In this document: positions 8,520 through 16,529 of the stretch, piece after piece
How positions within the stretch are numbered: position 1 is the stretch's first letter
Layout: every line of letters starts with the position of its first letter
Assembly (NCBI RefSeq): GCF_036016755.1
Contig: NZ_JAYXIH010000021.1
Coordinates: forward strand, 1-64,000
Reading direction: 5' to 3'
Length of the DNA: 64,000 nt
Source: Aurantimonas coralicida_A
Lineage (GTDB): Bacteria; Pseudomonadota; Alphaproteobacteria; Rhizobiales; Rhizobiaceae
The notes under the pieces: model-generated
What the model was told of the DNA's origin: nothing
Databases searched by the model: none
The model's input: the letters and a program-made list of their open reading frames with translations, nothing else
Program-made: the position numbers and the translations under genes

Positions 8520-9383
8520 TCAGTGCGGCTCGACGACGGCGCTCAGCGCCCGCGGATCGATGCCGCATTCGCCTGCGATGGCCTGGCATAGCCCGATCAT
8601 CAAAGGGGTGAGCGAACCATCCGTCTGTCCGATGGTCGACGGATCGAGCGTCGCGGGGGAGACCAGTCGTAGGCTGTTGGTCAGGAACACCGTGGCGCCC
8701 GCAAGATCGGCAAGCCCGAGCGAGCGTTCGCGAACGGCAAGGCCGAATTCTCCGGCATGAGCGAGAACCCAGCGGCGGGTGATCCCGTCGAGAACGCCGT
8801 CGGCGAGCGGCGGGGTCGACAGTTCCCCGTCCTTGAGCACGAAGACGTTGGCGAGCGCGGAGCACGCGACGCGATCCTTGGTGTTGAGGAACAAAGCCTC
8901 GTCGACGCCCACCTGCCGGGCCGCGTGATTGGCAAGGACCGCATCGAGATACGCCAGTGATTTCACCCGCGTGGTGGGCGAGGTTTCATTGCGCCGGATC
9001 GAGGAAACATCCAGGCGGATCGTCGAGAACATCGCGCTCGGCGTCAGCGGCGCGGACGAGCCGAGAAGGGTCGGACGCGGGTCCGGGGGGAGGGCGATGC
9101 CACGTGGTCCCGGCCCGCGCGTGACCGTCAGCCGGATCGAGCCGTTGACCTGTCGCTCCGCCAGCGCGGACATGGCGGCTTGTATATCCTTTCGGGCCAC
9201 CGGGATTTCCAGACGTCCGGCGGCGCCGGCAAGACGGTCGAGATGCTCGCCCATGCGGAACACCCGGCCGCCGAGAACCAGCGCCGTATCGAAGACGCCG
9301 TCCGCGAGGAGCAGCCCGCGGTCGTTCGCGGCGATCGCGCCGTCGCACGGGGCGAAGGCGCCGTTAAGCCAGATGTCGGTCAT
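8520..9383 (-). CDS. pabC: Aminotransferase class IV, probable aminodeoxychorismate lyase
   Basis: A 287-residue fold-type IV PLP enzyme. The PLP lysine lies in RVKSLAYLDAVLANHAA, and DEALFLNTKDRVACSALANVF is the conserved cofactor-binding stretch. Sequence alone does not separate branched-chain or D-amino-acid aminotransferases from aminodeoxychorismate lyase. Its place as third gene after pabB and pabA, with a 20-bp overlap, makes PabC (4-amino-4-deoxychorismate to p-aminobenzoate plus pyruvate) by far the likeliest role. Confidence 0.82.
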   Translation of the reverse strand: MTDIWLNGAFAPCDGAIAANDRGLLLADGVFDTALVLGGRVFRMGEHLDRLAGAAGRLEIPVARKDIQAAMSALAERQVNGSIRLTVTRGPGPRGIALPPDPRPTLLGSSAPLTPSAMFSTIRLDVSSIRRNETSPTTRVKSLAYLDAVLANHAARQVGVDEALFLNTKDRVACSALANVFVLKDGELSTPPLADGVLDGITRRWVLAHAGEFGLAVRERSLGLADLAGATVFLTNSLRLVSPATLDPSTIGQTDGSLTPLMIGLCQAIAGECGIDPRALSAVVEPH

Positions 9384-9960
9384 GCCAGGCCTCAGCGAGG
9401 GTCAGGAAGTTCTTAAAGATCAGTTCGCCCTGTTCGCTCAGCACCGATTCAGGGTGAAACTGGATGCCGTAGGTCGGGTCCGCGCGATGGGAAAGCGCCA
9501 TGATCTCGCCTTCCGCCGAGCGCGCGTCGACACGCAGGCTCTCCAGCATCGCCGGTGTCTCCTCAACGATCAACGAATGGTAGCGCCCCACAGTCGTCGG
9601 GCTTGGCATTGTCTCGAACAAGCCCGTCGCACCATGATGGAGTTCCGAGGCCCGGCCGTGCATCGGCTTCATCGCGCGAATCACGGTGCCGCCGAAGACC
9701 TCGCCGATCACCTGATGGCCGAGACAGACGCCGAGGATGGGAAGGCGGCCGGAGAATGCGCGAACCAGATCGCGTGAGATTCCCGCCTCGGCCGGCGTGC
9801 AGGGGCCGGGGGAAACGATGATGGACGTCGGCCGAAATGCCTCGATGTCGGCCAATGTCAGCGAGTCGTTGCGCACGACCCGCGTCTGGCCGCCCAGTCG
9901 GTCGAGATAGCGGGCGACGTTGAAAACGAAGCTGTCGTAATTGTCGATAACGAGGATCAT
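9364..9960 (-). CDS. pabA: Aminodeoxychorismate/anthranilate synthase glutamine amidotransferase subunit
   Basis: A 198-residue class I glutamine amidotransferase. The Cys nucleophile is in LGVCLGHQVIGE and the His/Glu pair in IQFHPESVLSEQG. It supplies ammonia from glutamine to the PabB subunit, and the same subunit may serve TrpE in some bacteria. It starts with MILVIDNYDSFVFN at 9960, overlapping the pabB stop by four bases (ATGA); the longer open frame upstream is inside pabB. It overlaps pabC by 20 bp at its 3' end. Confidence 0.9.
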   Translation of the reverse strand: MILVIDNYDSFVFNVARYLDRLGGQTRVVRNDSLTLADIEAFRPTSIIVSPGPCTPAEAGISRDLVRAFSGRLPILGVCLGHQVIGEVFGGTVIRAMKPMHGRASELHHGATGLFETMPSPTTVGRYHSLIVEETPAMLESLRVDARSAEGEIMALSHRADPTYGIQFHPESVLSEQGELIFKNFLTLAEAWHDRHLA

Positions 9961-11339
9961 TCGGCATCGTCCTCGAACGCCGCGAGGACGCGGGTCGCCT
10001 TGGTGAAGGTTTCCTCGTATTCGGCTGCGGGGTCGGACAGGACGGTGATGCCGCCACCGGCGGCGAGGCGTGCCTTGCCGTTGGCGAAGCTGACCGTGCG
10101 GATGGCGATATTGAGATCCATCGCGCCGTCGAAGCCGAGATAGCCGATAGCGCCGCAATACGGGCCTCGCGCGGTCTTCTCGATCTCGGTGATGATGTCG
10201 ATCGCACGGATCTTCGGTGCTCCGGTGATCGAACCGCCGGGAAAGGTCGCGGCGAGGAGATCGCCCGCGGTTACGCCGTCGCGCAGGCGCCCGGTGACGA
10301 CCGAGACGAGGTGATGCACCGACGCGTAGCTTTCCAGGCCGCAGAGCACAGGCACCGCGACGGAATCGGCTTCGCACACACGCGACAGGTCGTTGCGCAG
10401 AAGATCGACGATCATCACGTTCTCGGCGCGGTCTTTCTCGGAAGCCAGCAGCGCCGCCGCGAGTGCCTGGTCCTCGGTTGGGTCGGCCGCGCGTTTCGCT
10501 GTGCCCTTGATCGGGCGGGTCTCAACTGCGCGGCGATCGAGCTTGAGGAACCGCTCCGGCGAGGACGAGGCGATGGCGAGATCAGGATAGTCGAGGAAGG
10601 CACCAAAGGGGGCGGCATTGCTGCGCCGCAGCTTGAGATAGAGCTGAAACGGATCGAAGCCGTCCGGCAGGGTTGCTTCGAAGGTCTGGGCGATGTTGGC
10701 CTGATAGATATCACCGGCGAGGATGTAGTCGCGCACCCGTTCGATCGCCGCGTGATAGTCGGCGGCGAAGAAGTTCGAACGCCAGTCGAGAGCGGGTGCC
10801 GACGAGCCAGAGGATGCGGATGCCGGTGTCGCGAGCGCCGCCTTGTACGCCGCGATCCGCGCATGTGCGTGACGCTCGCGGTTCGCCTCGTCGGCGGGAT
10901 GGCCGGACGCGATGATGAAGGCCCGATCGTCGACGAGATCGAACGCAAGAATCGTGTCGTAGAGGTTGAGCCGCAGGCTCGGCACCTCCGGATCGAGATC
11001 CGGCGGCGTTGCGAGCCGCTCCAGATGATGCGCGAACTCATAGCCGATGAACCCGATGATGCCGCCCTGGAACGGCGGCAGGCCGGCGACCGCCTCGGTG
11101 CGATACTGCCGCAGGGTCGCATCCAGCGCGGCCAATGGGGCACCTTCGAGCCGGCGTCCGTCCAGCATCGCGCCGCCCGCGTCGACGGCGAAGCGGGCGA
11201 AAGGCGAAGCTGCGACATAGGCGTAGCGGCCCAGCGTTGCGTGCCGCATGGCGCTGTCGAGAAAGGCGAGGCCGCCGAGCGGCCTGAGGCGGGCCGCCGC
11301 GACGTCCGGCGCCAGGGGATCGATCTCTTCGTAGACCAT
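9957..11339 (-). CDS. pabB: Aminodeoxychorismate synthase component I
   Basis: A 460-residue chorismate-binding enzyme. The RPIKGTAKR motif, with Lys instead of the Ala of anthranilate synthase, marks it as PabB rather than TrpE. Other chorismate-domain signatures are GDIYQANIAQTFEA, ENVMIVDLLRNDLSRV, GGSITGAPKIRA and GGGITVLSDP. It converts chorismate and ammonia to 4-amino-4-deoxychorismate for folate synthesis. The start MVYEEIDPLAP at 11339 is preferred; the 25 residues upstream are low-complexity and Ala/Arg-rich. It is the first gene of the pabB-pabA-pabC operon, all linked by overlaps. Confidence 0.9.
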   Translation of the reverse strand: MVYEEIDPLAPDVAAARLRPLGGLAFLDSAMRHATLGRYAYVAASPFARFAVDAGGAMLDGRRLEGAPLAALDATLRQYRTEAVAGLPPFQGGIIGFIGYEFAHHLERLATPPDLDPEVPSLRLNLYDTILAFDLVDDRAFIIASGHPADEANRERHAHARIAAYKAALATPASASSGSSAPALDWRSNFFAADYHAAIERVRDYILAGDIYQANIAQTFEATLPDGFDPFQLYLKLRRSNAAPFGAFLDYPDLAIASSSPERFLKLDRRAVETRPIKGTAKRAADPTEDQALAAALLASEKDRAENVMIVDLLRNDLSRVCEADSVAVPVLCGLESYASVHHLVSVVTGRLRDGVTAGDLLAATFPGGSITGAPKIRAIDIITEIEKTARGPYCGAIGYLGFDGAMDLNIAIRTVSFANGKARLAAGGGITVLSDPAAEYEETFTKATRVLAAFEDDAE

Positions 11340-11613
11340 GACGGCAATTGCCCAGAAGCGCGTGCGCGCGTCAAACGGGGCCGCAGCCGCACTAACGATC
11401 GGGGCTGACCGCAACCCGAATGGGACAACGCATCGGGCTCGACCTGTCGTTCAGCCTTTCCCGACGGAATACGATGGGAGTGTCCGCATCACCATACCGG
11501 GAAAAACGGCCACATGCCGGACCGGTGGCGAACACGCCTGCTTTATCACCCTTGGTGCCCGGCACCTGCTGCTCCAGATAGGGGTGAGGATCGTCATGTT
11601 ATTGGAGGCAGTT

Positions 11614-11907
11614 ATGCGCGCCACCATCCTATTGCTGGGCATTCTCGTCGGCCTTGCCGGCTGCAATGCCGGTACGCCCTATCCCAATCTATCGCCGATT
11701 GCCGGCGCGCAGGTCTCGGCAAACCCCAACTCACGGGGAACGGAGGCCTTCTGCCAGCAATATGGACGCCAGACGGCGGGAAACAGTTACGAGGGCAGGA
11801 TCGATCGGGACGAAGACAGCATCGGCGCGGATCTTCTCTATCGGCAGCAGGCGCGAGACGACGGCGCTGCAGCCTACCGACGCTGTCGCGCCGGTCGCGT
11901 CAACTGA
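11614..11907 (+). CDS. Small lipoprotein of unknown function
   Basis: A 97-residue protein with a clear lipoprotein signal peptide: MRATILLLGILVGLAGC, lipobox LAGC, Cys17. The mature part begins NAGTPYPNLSPIAGAQVS and continues with a Cys near the middle (EAFCQQYG) and one near the end (RRCRAG), which may pair. GGAGG at 11604-11608 is a good ribosome site. No known domain is recognised. It stands alone between pabB (divergent) and the Tad-like genes. Confidence 0.65.
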   Translation: MRATILLLGILVGLAGCNAGTPYPNLSPIAGAQVSANPNSRGTEAFCQQYGRQTAGNSYEGRIDRDEDSIGADLLYRQQARDDGAAAYRRCRAGRVN

Positions 11908-12119
11908 CGACCACCATCGGCTCCAAGGCCATGAAGGCGCTACCCCTGCCGGTCTTGGCGGCGCGGCGTTAGACCGCTCTACGGCCGTTTTGTGGATGTT
12001 TCGATCGACGGCGGGCCGGTCGGAAACCTACCGCTACGTCGGATTAGTCATGTTTATTTAAAGCGCTATTAATGCGTCCGCTGTAAATTGCCCGTGATTA
12101 TCTGTCGGGTGAGAGCGTT

Positions 12120-13367
12120 ATGCGTATGATCAAGAAATTTGCGGATAGCCAATCGGGTAATTTCGCGATCATGGCGGCATTGCTGGCCATTCCCTTGTTT
12201 GGAGCGATGGGGCTTGCCGTCGATTATTCGGCGGCGCTGAGCAACCGGAGCGTGATGCAGGACGCCGCCGACAGCGCTGCGCTGGCGACTGTGAAGGCGG
12301 CCGGACTGAAGTTCAGTAAATTGAGCGTATCCGAAAAGGCGGCGTTGATCGCCGAAGGCAAGTCGTTCTTCGCATCGAACGAACAGATCAACGCTGTTTC
12401 CGTGGCAATTTCTATCAACCAGGCCGAGCGCAGCGTCACGGTTACCGGTACATATGACTATCCGCTGGCGTTTCCGATCTTCGGGCAAAGCTTTCCGATG
12501 GAGGTGTTGGCGAAGGCCGTCGTCGGGCCCCTGCGGTCGAGTTACTGCATGATCGGCCTATCGCAAACCGCGTCGAAGGCGATTTCCTTCGGCGGATCGT
12601 CCGACTTTATCGGTCCTCAATGCTCGGTCCACTCCAACTCGATATCCAGCAGTGCGCTTTTCCAATCCGGGGCGGGTACCGCCAAGGCTAAGGATTTTTG
12701 CGCCGTTGGGGGCGGGTCGGGTCAATTCTCGCCGAAAGTGACGGGTGGCTGCGATCCTGTGGAAGACCCCTATGCGGATCTGCCGATGCCGGCGAAAACA
12801 GGGACCTGCCTGTCCAGCAACGCGTCGCTGGGCGACGGTGACTTCACACTCCAGCCCGGCCGCTATTGCGGCGGCTTGAAGGCTCCGTCCTCGGCCAATA
12901 TCACGCTGGCGCCGGGGACCTATGTCATTGCCGGTGGCCCCCTCGATCTGTCATCCAAAGCCACACTTTCGGGCACCGGCGTGACCCTGATCTTTGTCGA
13001 TGACCATTCGTATCCAAAGGTGAATGGCGGCGCCAATCTGAACATCTCGGCGCCGACGACGGGCACCTATGCCGGAATCGCAATGGCCGGACGCAGGGAC
13101 ATCGCCCCCGCCAAGGACGCCACGATTGCCGGCGGCGGATCGGTGAACATCAAAGGAACCGTTTATCTGCCGAAACACAACCTGAAGATCACCGGCAGCG
13201 GCGAATTGGGCATCGGCTCCGACCAGATGGCGTTGGTCGCCGATACGATATCCTTCACAGGAAACAGCACGACCACGCTTAAGATGACGTTGAATTCGGA
13301 CTTCGACAAAGCCGGCTACAAAGGAGACCGGCTTGCGAAGGACTACTCCCCCTTGCTGGTGCAGTAA
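12120..13367 (+). CDS. TadG-like pilus/surface protein with repeat-rich C-terminal part
   Basis: A 415-residue protein. Residues 1-65 carry the TadE/TadG N-terminal signature: a short basic leader, SQSGNFAIMAALLAIPLFG as a single membrane helix, then DYSAALSNRSVMQDAADSAALA. Unlike classical TadG it shows no von Willebrand factor A domain. The C-terminal 200 residues (NITLAPGTYVIAGGPLDLS, then GGGSVNIKGTVYLP and SGELGIGSDQMALVADTISF) are Gly/Ser/Thr-rich, with alternating hydrophobic residues suggesting a beta-helix. It is followed by two TadE-like genes 4 bp and then -1 bp apart, so the three form an operon. The Tad secretion machine itself is not in the window. Confidence 0.8.
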   Translation: MRMIKKFADSQSGNFAIMAALLAIPLFGAMGLAVDYSAALSNRSVMQDAADSAALATVKAAGLKFSKLSVSEKAALIAEGKSFFASNEQINAVSVAISINQAERSVTVTGTYDYPLAFPIFGQSFPMEVLAKAVVGPLRSSYCMIGLSQTASKAISFGGSSDFIGPQCSVHSNSISSSALFQSGAGTAKAKDFCAVGGGSGQFSPKVTGGCDPVEDPYADLPMPAKTGTCLSSNASLGDGDFTLQPGRYCGGLKAPSSANITLAPGTYVIAGGPLDLSSKATLSGTGVTLIFVDDHSYPKVNGGANLNISAPTTGTYAGIAMAGRRDIAPAKDATIAGGGSVNIKGTVYLPKHNLKITGSGELGIGSDQMALVADTISFTGNSTTTLKMTLNSDFDKAGYKGDRLAKDYSPLLVQ

Positions 13368-13371
13368 GGCC

Positions 13372-13890
13372 ATGCCGCGTCTTCCCAAACTCACTCGGCT
13401 GCGGAACGATCGATCTGGTGCGACCATCGTCGAGTTCGGGTTGCTGGCGATGCCATTCTTGCTGATCGTCTTTGCCACGATCGAGACGTCGTTGGTTTTT
13501 CTCGGCGAATTAACCCTCGATCAGGCGGTCGCCCGTGTCAGCCGTACGGTACGTACCGGCGAGATCCAGGCTGCCAATCTATCGGAGGTGGATTTTCGCA
13601 AGCGGTTGTGCGGAAAGGTTGGGTTTCTTCTGGATTGTCAAAAACTCCAAATCGATCTCAAGTCCTATTCGAGCTTTGCGGCAATTCCTTCCTCGTCCCC
13701 GGTCAGTGGCGGGAATCTCGACACGACCGGCTTCAGCTATGCGCCGGGCGGTCCCGGTTCGATTGTCGCTCTCCGTGTCTATTACAAATGGCCGATCTAC
13801 ACGGACCTGATGCGTAAATATCTCTCGAATATGGGGGATGGGTCGCACCTCCTCGCGGGGATGGCGGCTTTCCGGACGGAGATGTTTTGA
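13372..13890 (+). CDS. TadE-like pseudopilin-family protein
   Basis: A 172-residue protein. The N-terminus (RNDRSGATIVEFGLLAMPFLL, then IVFATIETSLVFLGE) is the TadE motif: a Gly-Ala site, a Glu five residues later and one membrane helix. The remainder is periplasmic, with two Cys (RLCGKVGFLLDC) that could form a disulfide. The start at 13372 lies 4 bases after the upstream stop. TadE proteins are minor pseudopilins of the Flp/Tad pilus. Confidence 0.82.
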   Translation: MPRLPKLTRLRNDRSGATIVEFGLLAMPFLLIVFATIETSLVFLGELTLDQAVARVSRTVRTGEIQAANLSEVDFRKRLCGKVGFLLDCQKLQIDLKSYSSFAAIPSSSPVSGGNLDTTGFSYAPGGPGSIVALRVYYKWPIYTDLMRKYLSNMGDGSHLLAGMAAFRTEMF

Positions 13891-14510
13891 TGCGGTTGTT
13901 CCGCTCGTTACACAGGCATTGGAAAACTGCCGGCGGGCCGTCTGATGGCGCCAGGGGCCGGCGTGGGAACCCAGGGCGAGGCCGCGCGGGGAAATTCCGC
14001 AGTGCGACGGGAGCCGTCGCTGCCGTGGAATTCGCCCTGATCGCTCCGATATTGCTGATGCTCTATATGGCCGGATCGGAAGTCGCCATGGCATTCACGC
14101 TCAATCGGAAAATCCAACACACCGCCAGTACGGTGAATGACCTCATCACCCAGGCCCCCGAAACGACCAAAGCCGAGATCGGCGCCATCTTCGCTGTCTC
14201 GTCCGCGCTGGTCGCCCCCTACGACGCCACGAAGGTCGCGATCAAGGTGACGTCGGTCAAGATCAATGCCGAGGGCGGCGCGTCCGTCAGTTGGTCCCAG
14301 GCAAGAGGGTCCACTCCCGATGCCTCCGGCGGGCCCTTCCAGTTGCCCGCCGACCTTGCCGGCCTACGCAGTCAGTCCCTCTTGGTCGCCTCGACGACCT
14401 ACCAATATTTGCCGTTTGGAGGGTATGGATTGACTACGCCCTTTGAGATGGGGGGGACGTATTATCTTCGGCCCCGCGTCGGGACCGACGTCATTTGCAC
14501 CGACTGTTAG
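13890..14510 (+). CDS. TadE-like pseudopilin-family protein
   Basis: A 206-residue protein with a long basic N-terminus (about 45 residues rich in Arg and Gly) before the TadE motif TGAVAAVEFALIAPILLMLY and a single membrane helix. The rest is periplasmic and ends in VICTDC. Its ATG shares one base with the upstream stop (TGATG). The basic extension is longer than usual for the family, so an internal start nearer the helix is possible, but no Met is available there. It is probably an assembly partner of the two preceding proteins. Confidence 0.78.
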   Translation: MRLFRSLHRHWKTAGGPSDGARGRRGNPGRGRAGKFRSATGAVAAVEFALIAPILLMLYMAGSEVAMAFTLNRKIQHTASTVNDLITQAPETTKAEIGAIFAVSSALVAPYDATKVAIKVTSVKINAEGGASVSWSQARGSTPDASGGPFQLPADLAGLRSQSLLVASTTYQYLPFGGYGLTTPFEMGGTYYLRPRVGTDVICTDC

Positions 14511-14726
14511 GGTCGAATGATGTCGTTCTTATATCGGTGCGTCTTGAAACCGCCACCAAAGACTGCCTACATTCAGTAAATCAGGGCCATTTCGGCACTG
14601 ATTGTCTGCCCGTGGAAAGGGAAAACGACACTGAGACCTGCGGCTGAAGCGAAGGACGTCTTCGAGACCACTCCTTCTGACGCGCCCGCCACCGATGTTT
14701 CGGTCGGCCGGACTGCAATCGATCTC

Positions 14727-15047
14727 GTGATTTCGAGCCTGGAAGACTCGAAAGGCGAGGACATCATTTCCATTGACATGAAGGGCAAATCGGCACTGGC
14801 CGATCACATGGTGATCGTCTCCGGACGATCGCATCGTCATGTGACGGCGGTCGCCGACCACCTGCTTCGCGATCTCAAATCCAACGGCTTCGGGATGGCG
14901 AAGGTGGAAGGCCTTCAGAACGGCGACTGGGTGCTGGTCGATACCGGCGACATCATCGTCCATATCTTCCGCCCGGAAGTCCGCAGCTTCTATAACATCG
15001 AGAAGATGTGGTCCGTCGGAGATGCCGGAGACGCGACGATCCATTGA
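14727..15047 (+). CDS. rsfS: Ribosome silencing factor RsfS
   Basis: At least 106 residues of the RsfS/Iojap family, which binds ribosomal protein uL14 and blocks joining of the subunits when nutrients are scarce. Conserved blocks are EDIISIDMKGKSALADHMVI, SGRSHRHVTAVADHL, GDWVLVDTGDIIVHIF and RSFYNIEKMW. The first usable GTG is at 14727, but conserved family residues (TAIDL, usually just before the first helix) lie upstream in the same frame. That frame stays open back to 14580 without ATG, GTG or TTG. The true start may be a rarer codon such as CTG at 14631, which follows AAAGGGAAAA. The gene pairs with rlmH 51 bp downstream. Confidence 0.9.
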   Translation: MISSLEDSKGEDIISIDMKGKSALADHMVIVSGRSHRHVTAVADHLLRDLKSNGFGMAKVEGLQNGDWVLVDTGDIIVHIFRPEVRSFYNIEKMWSVGDAGDATIH

Positions 15048-15098
15048 TCAGCGCGTCATTGTTGGAGTGAGGCTTCGGCCGAGGAAAGGGCTCGGCCG

Positions 15099-15581
15099 AT
15101 GCGACTGACGATTGCGGCAATCGGGCGGATGAAAGCCGGCCCGGAACGGATGCTCGCTGACCGCTATCTCGACCGCTTGAAGAAAACTGGCGCGCCGCTG
15201 GGGCTCGATTACCAGGGGCTTTCCGAATATCCCGAATCGCGGCTTGGCACCGCACCCGAGCGCAAGCGCGAAGAAGCCCAGCGGCTGCGATCCTCGCTGG
15301 CGGAGGGCTCAATTCACCTAATTTTGGATGAGCGGGGCAAAACGCTCTCGTCGGAAGAATTCGCCGCCGCGATCGCCACGTTCCGCGACGACGGCCGCCG
15401 CGACCTCGCCTTGCTCATCGGTGGCCCGGACGGTCATGACGACGCCTTGCGGTCCGGCGCGAACCTCGTCCTCTCTCTCGGGCGAATGACGTATCCCCAT
15501 CAGATCGCCCGCATTCTCGTAGCGGAACAGCTCTACCGCGCGGCGACGATCCTCGCCGGACATCCCTATCATCGCGCCTGA
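15099..15581 (+). CDS. rlmH: 23S rRNA (pseudouridine1915-N3)-methyltransferase RlmH
   Basis: A 160-residue SPOUT-class methyltransferase that methylates pseudouridine 1915 in helix 69 of 23S rRNA. The trefoil-knot SAM site is visible as LALLIGGPDGHDD and LSLGRMTYPHQIARILVAEQLYRA at the C-terminus, ending in HPYHRA as in E. coli RlmH. Length matches the family. It follows rsfS, a very common pairing. A hairpin overlapping its end separates it from the converging catabolic operon. Confidence 0.95.
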   Translation: MRLTIAAIGRMKAGPERMLADRYLDRLKKTGAPLGLDYQGLSEYPESRLGTAPERKREEAQRLRSSLAEGSIHLILDERGKTLSSEEFAAAIATFRDDGRRDLALLIGGPDGHDDALRSGANLVLSLGRMTYPHQIARILVAEQLYRAATILAGHPYHRA

Positions 15582-15582
15582 C

Positions 15583-15609
15583 GAAACCGGTGTGAGACCG
15601 GCTTTCTTT
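15583..15609. terminator. Probable bidirectional terminator between rlmH and the HMG-CoA lyase gene
   Basis: Stem GAAACCGGT (15583-15591) pairs with ACCGG and TTTC (15597-15606, one bulged C) around a 5-base loop, followed on the + strand by CTTTC/TTT and on the - strand by a purine-rich arm. It lies exactly between the convergent stop codons. Confidence 0.6.
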
Positions 15610-16529
15610 CAGGTGTAGGCCCTCTTCCGGGGCACGATGCGCAGATGCCCGCCGGTCTTGCCACCGGGCAAAGCGGCGATACGGTCGGCCGCGACGAGCA
15701 GTTTTTCCAGGTCGAGGCCGGTGTCGATGCCGCCTTGCTGGAAGGCGAAATACAGGTCCTCGGTGGCGGTGTTGCCGGTGGCGCCCGGCGCGAAAGGGCA
15801 GCCGCCGAGACCGGCCGCCGCGCCTTCCATCACCCGCACGCCGGCCTGATAGGCAAACAGCGCGTTCGCGACACCCATGCCGAAGGTGTCATGGCCGTGA
15901 AATGCCCAGCTGGTGGCTGTCGGCGCATCGGCCATGACCGCTTCGAACCGCGCCTTGACGGTCAGCGGGTCGGCCCGGCCGGTCGTGTCGCACAGAGCGA
16001 ATTCCGCCTCGGGCGCAATCTCGATGGCCTTGGCGAAGGCACGACGAACGTCGTCCAGCGGCACGGTGTCCGTGAACGGGCAGTCGAACGACGTCGCGAG
16101 ATCGACGCGCAGACGGAAATTGGCATCGTGCGCCATCGTCGCGACCACGGCGCGCAGCTGTGCCAGCGACTGCTCGACGCTCTGGCGGACATTGTTCTGG
16201 TTGTGCGCCTCGGAGACCGAAAACACGAAGACCAGTTCGCTGTAACGGTTTTTCAGCGCCAGTTCGGCGCCCTTGGCATTGGGCACCAGCACCGACAGGC
16301 GAACGCCGTCCCGGTCTTGAAAATGCGCGGCGATGTCGGCCATGTCCGCCATTTGTGGGATCGCCTTCGGGCTGACGAAGGAGCCGAGTTCCATACGTTT
16401 CACGCCAGCGGAGAGCAGAGCCTCGATGATCGCGATTTTCTCTTCGGTCGGCAGCGGCTTGTCGATCGACTGGAATCCGTCGCGTGGGGCGACCTCGACG
16501 ATCTCGACTGACTGGGAATTGCCGGTCAT
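15609..16529 (-). CDS. HMG-CoA lyase-like aldolase
   Basis: A 306-residue HMGL-type TIM-barrel lyase. The metal and base region EVAPRDGFQSIDKPLPTEEK, the HGHDTFGMG metal His pair and the catalytic-Cys loop GGCPFAPGATGN are all present. It should cleave a 3-hydroxy-3-carboxyacyl-CoA ester to acetyl-CoA and a keto acid. The classic substrate is HMG-CoA, but the neighbours (aconitase-family hydratase, CoA transferase, PEP mutase-type lyase, TRAP carrier) and the absence of leucine-pathway genes argue for another branched acyl-CoA such as citramalyl-CoA; that is inference. The start MTGNSQ overlaps the previous stop by four bases (ATGA). It is the last gene of the operon. Confidence 0.82.
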   Translation of the reverse strand: MTGNSQSVEIVEVAPRDGFQSIDKPLPTEEKIAIIEALLSAGVKRMELGSFVSPKAIPQMADMADIAAHFQDRDGVRLSVLVPNAKGAELALKNRYSELVFVFSVSEAHNQNNVRQSVEQSLAQLRAVVATMAHDANFRLRVDLATSFDCPFTDTVPLDDVRRAFAKAIEIAPEAEFALCDTTGRADPLTVKARFEAVMADAPTATSWAFHGHDTFGMGVANALFAYQAGVRVMEGAAAGLGGCPFAPGATGNTATEDLYFAFQQGGIDTGLDLEKLLVAADRIAALPGGKTGGHLRIVPRKRAYT

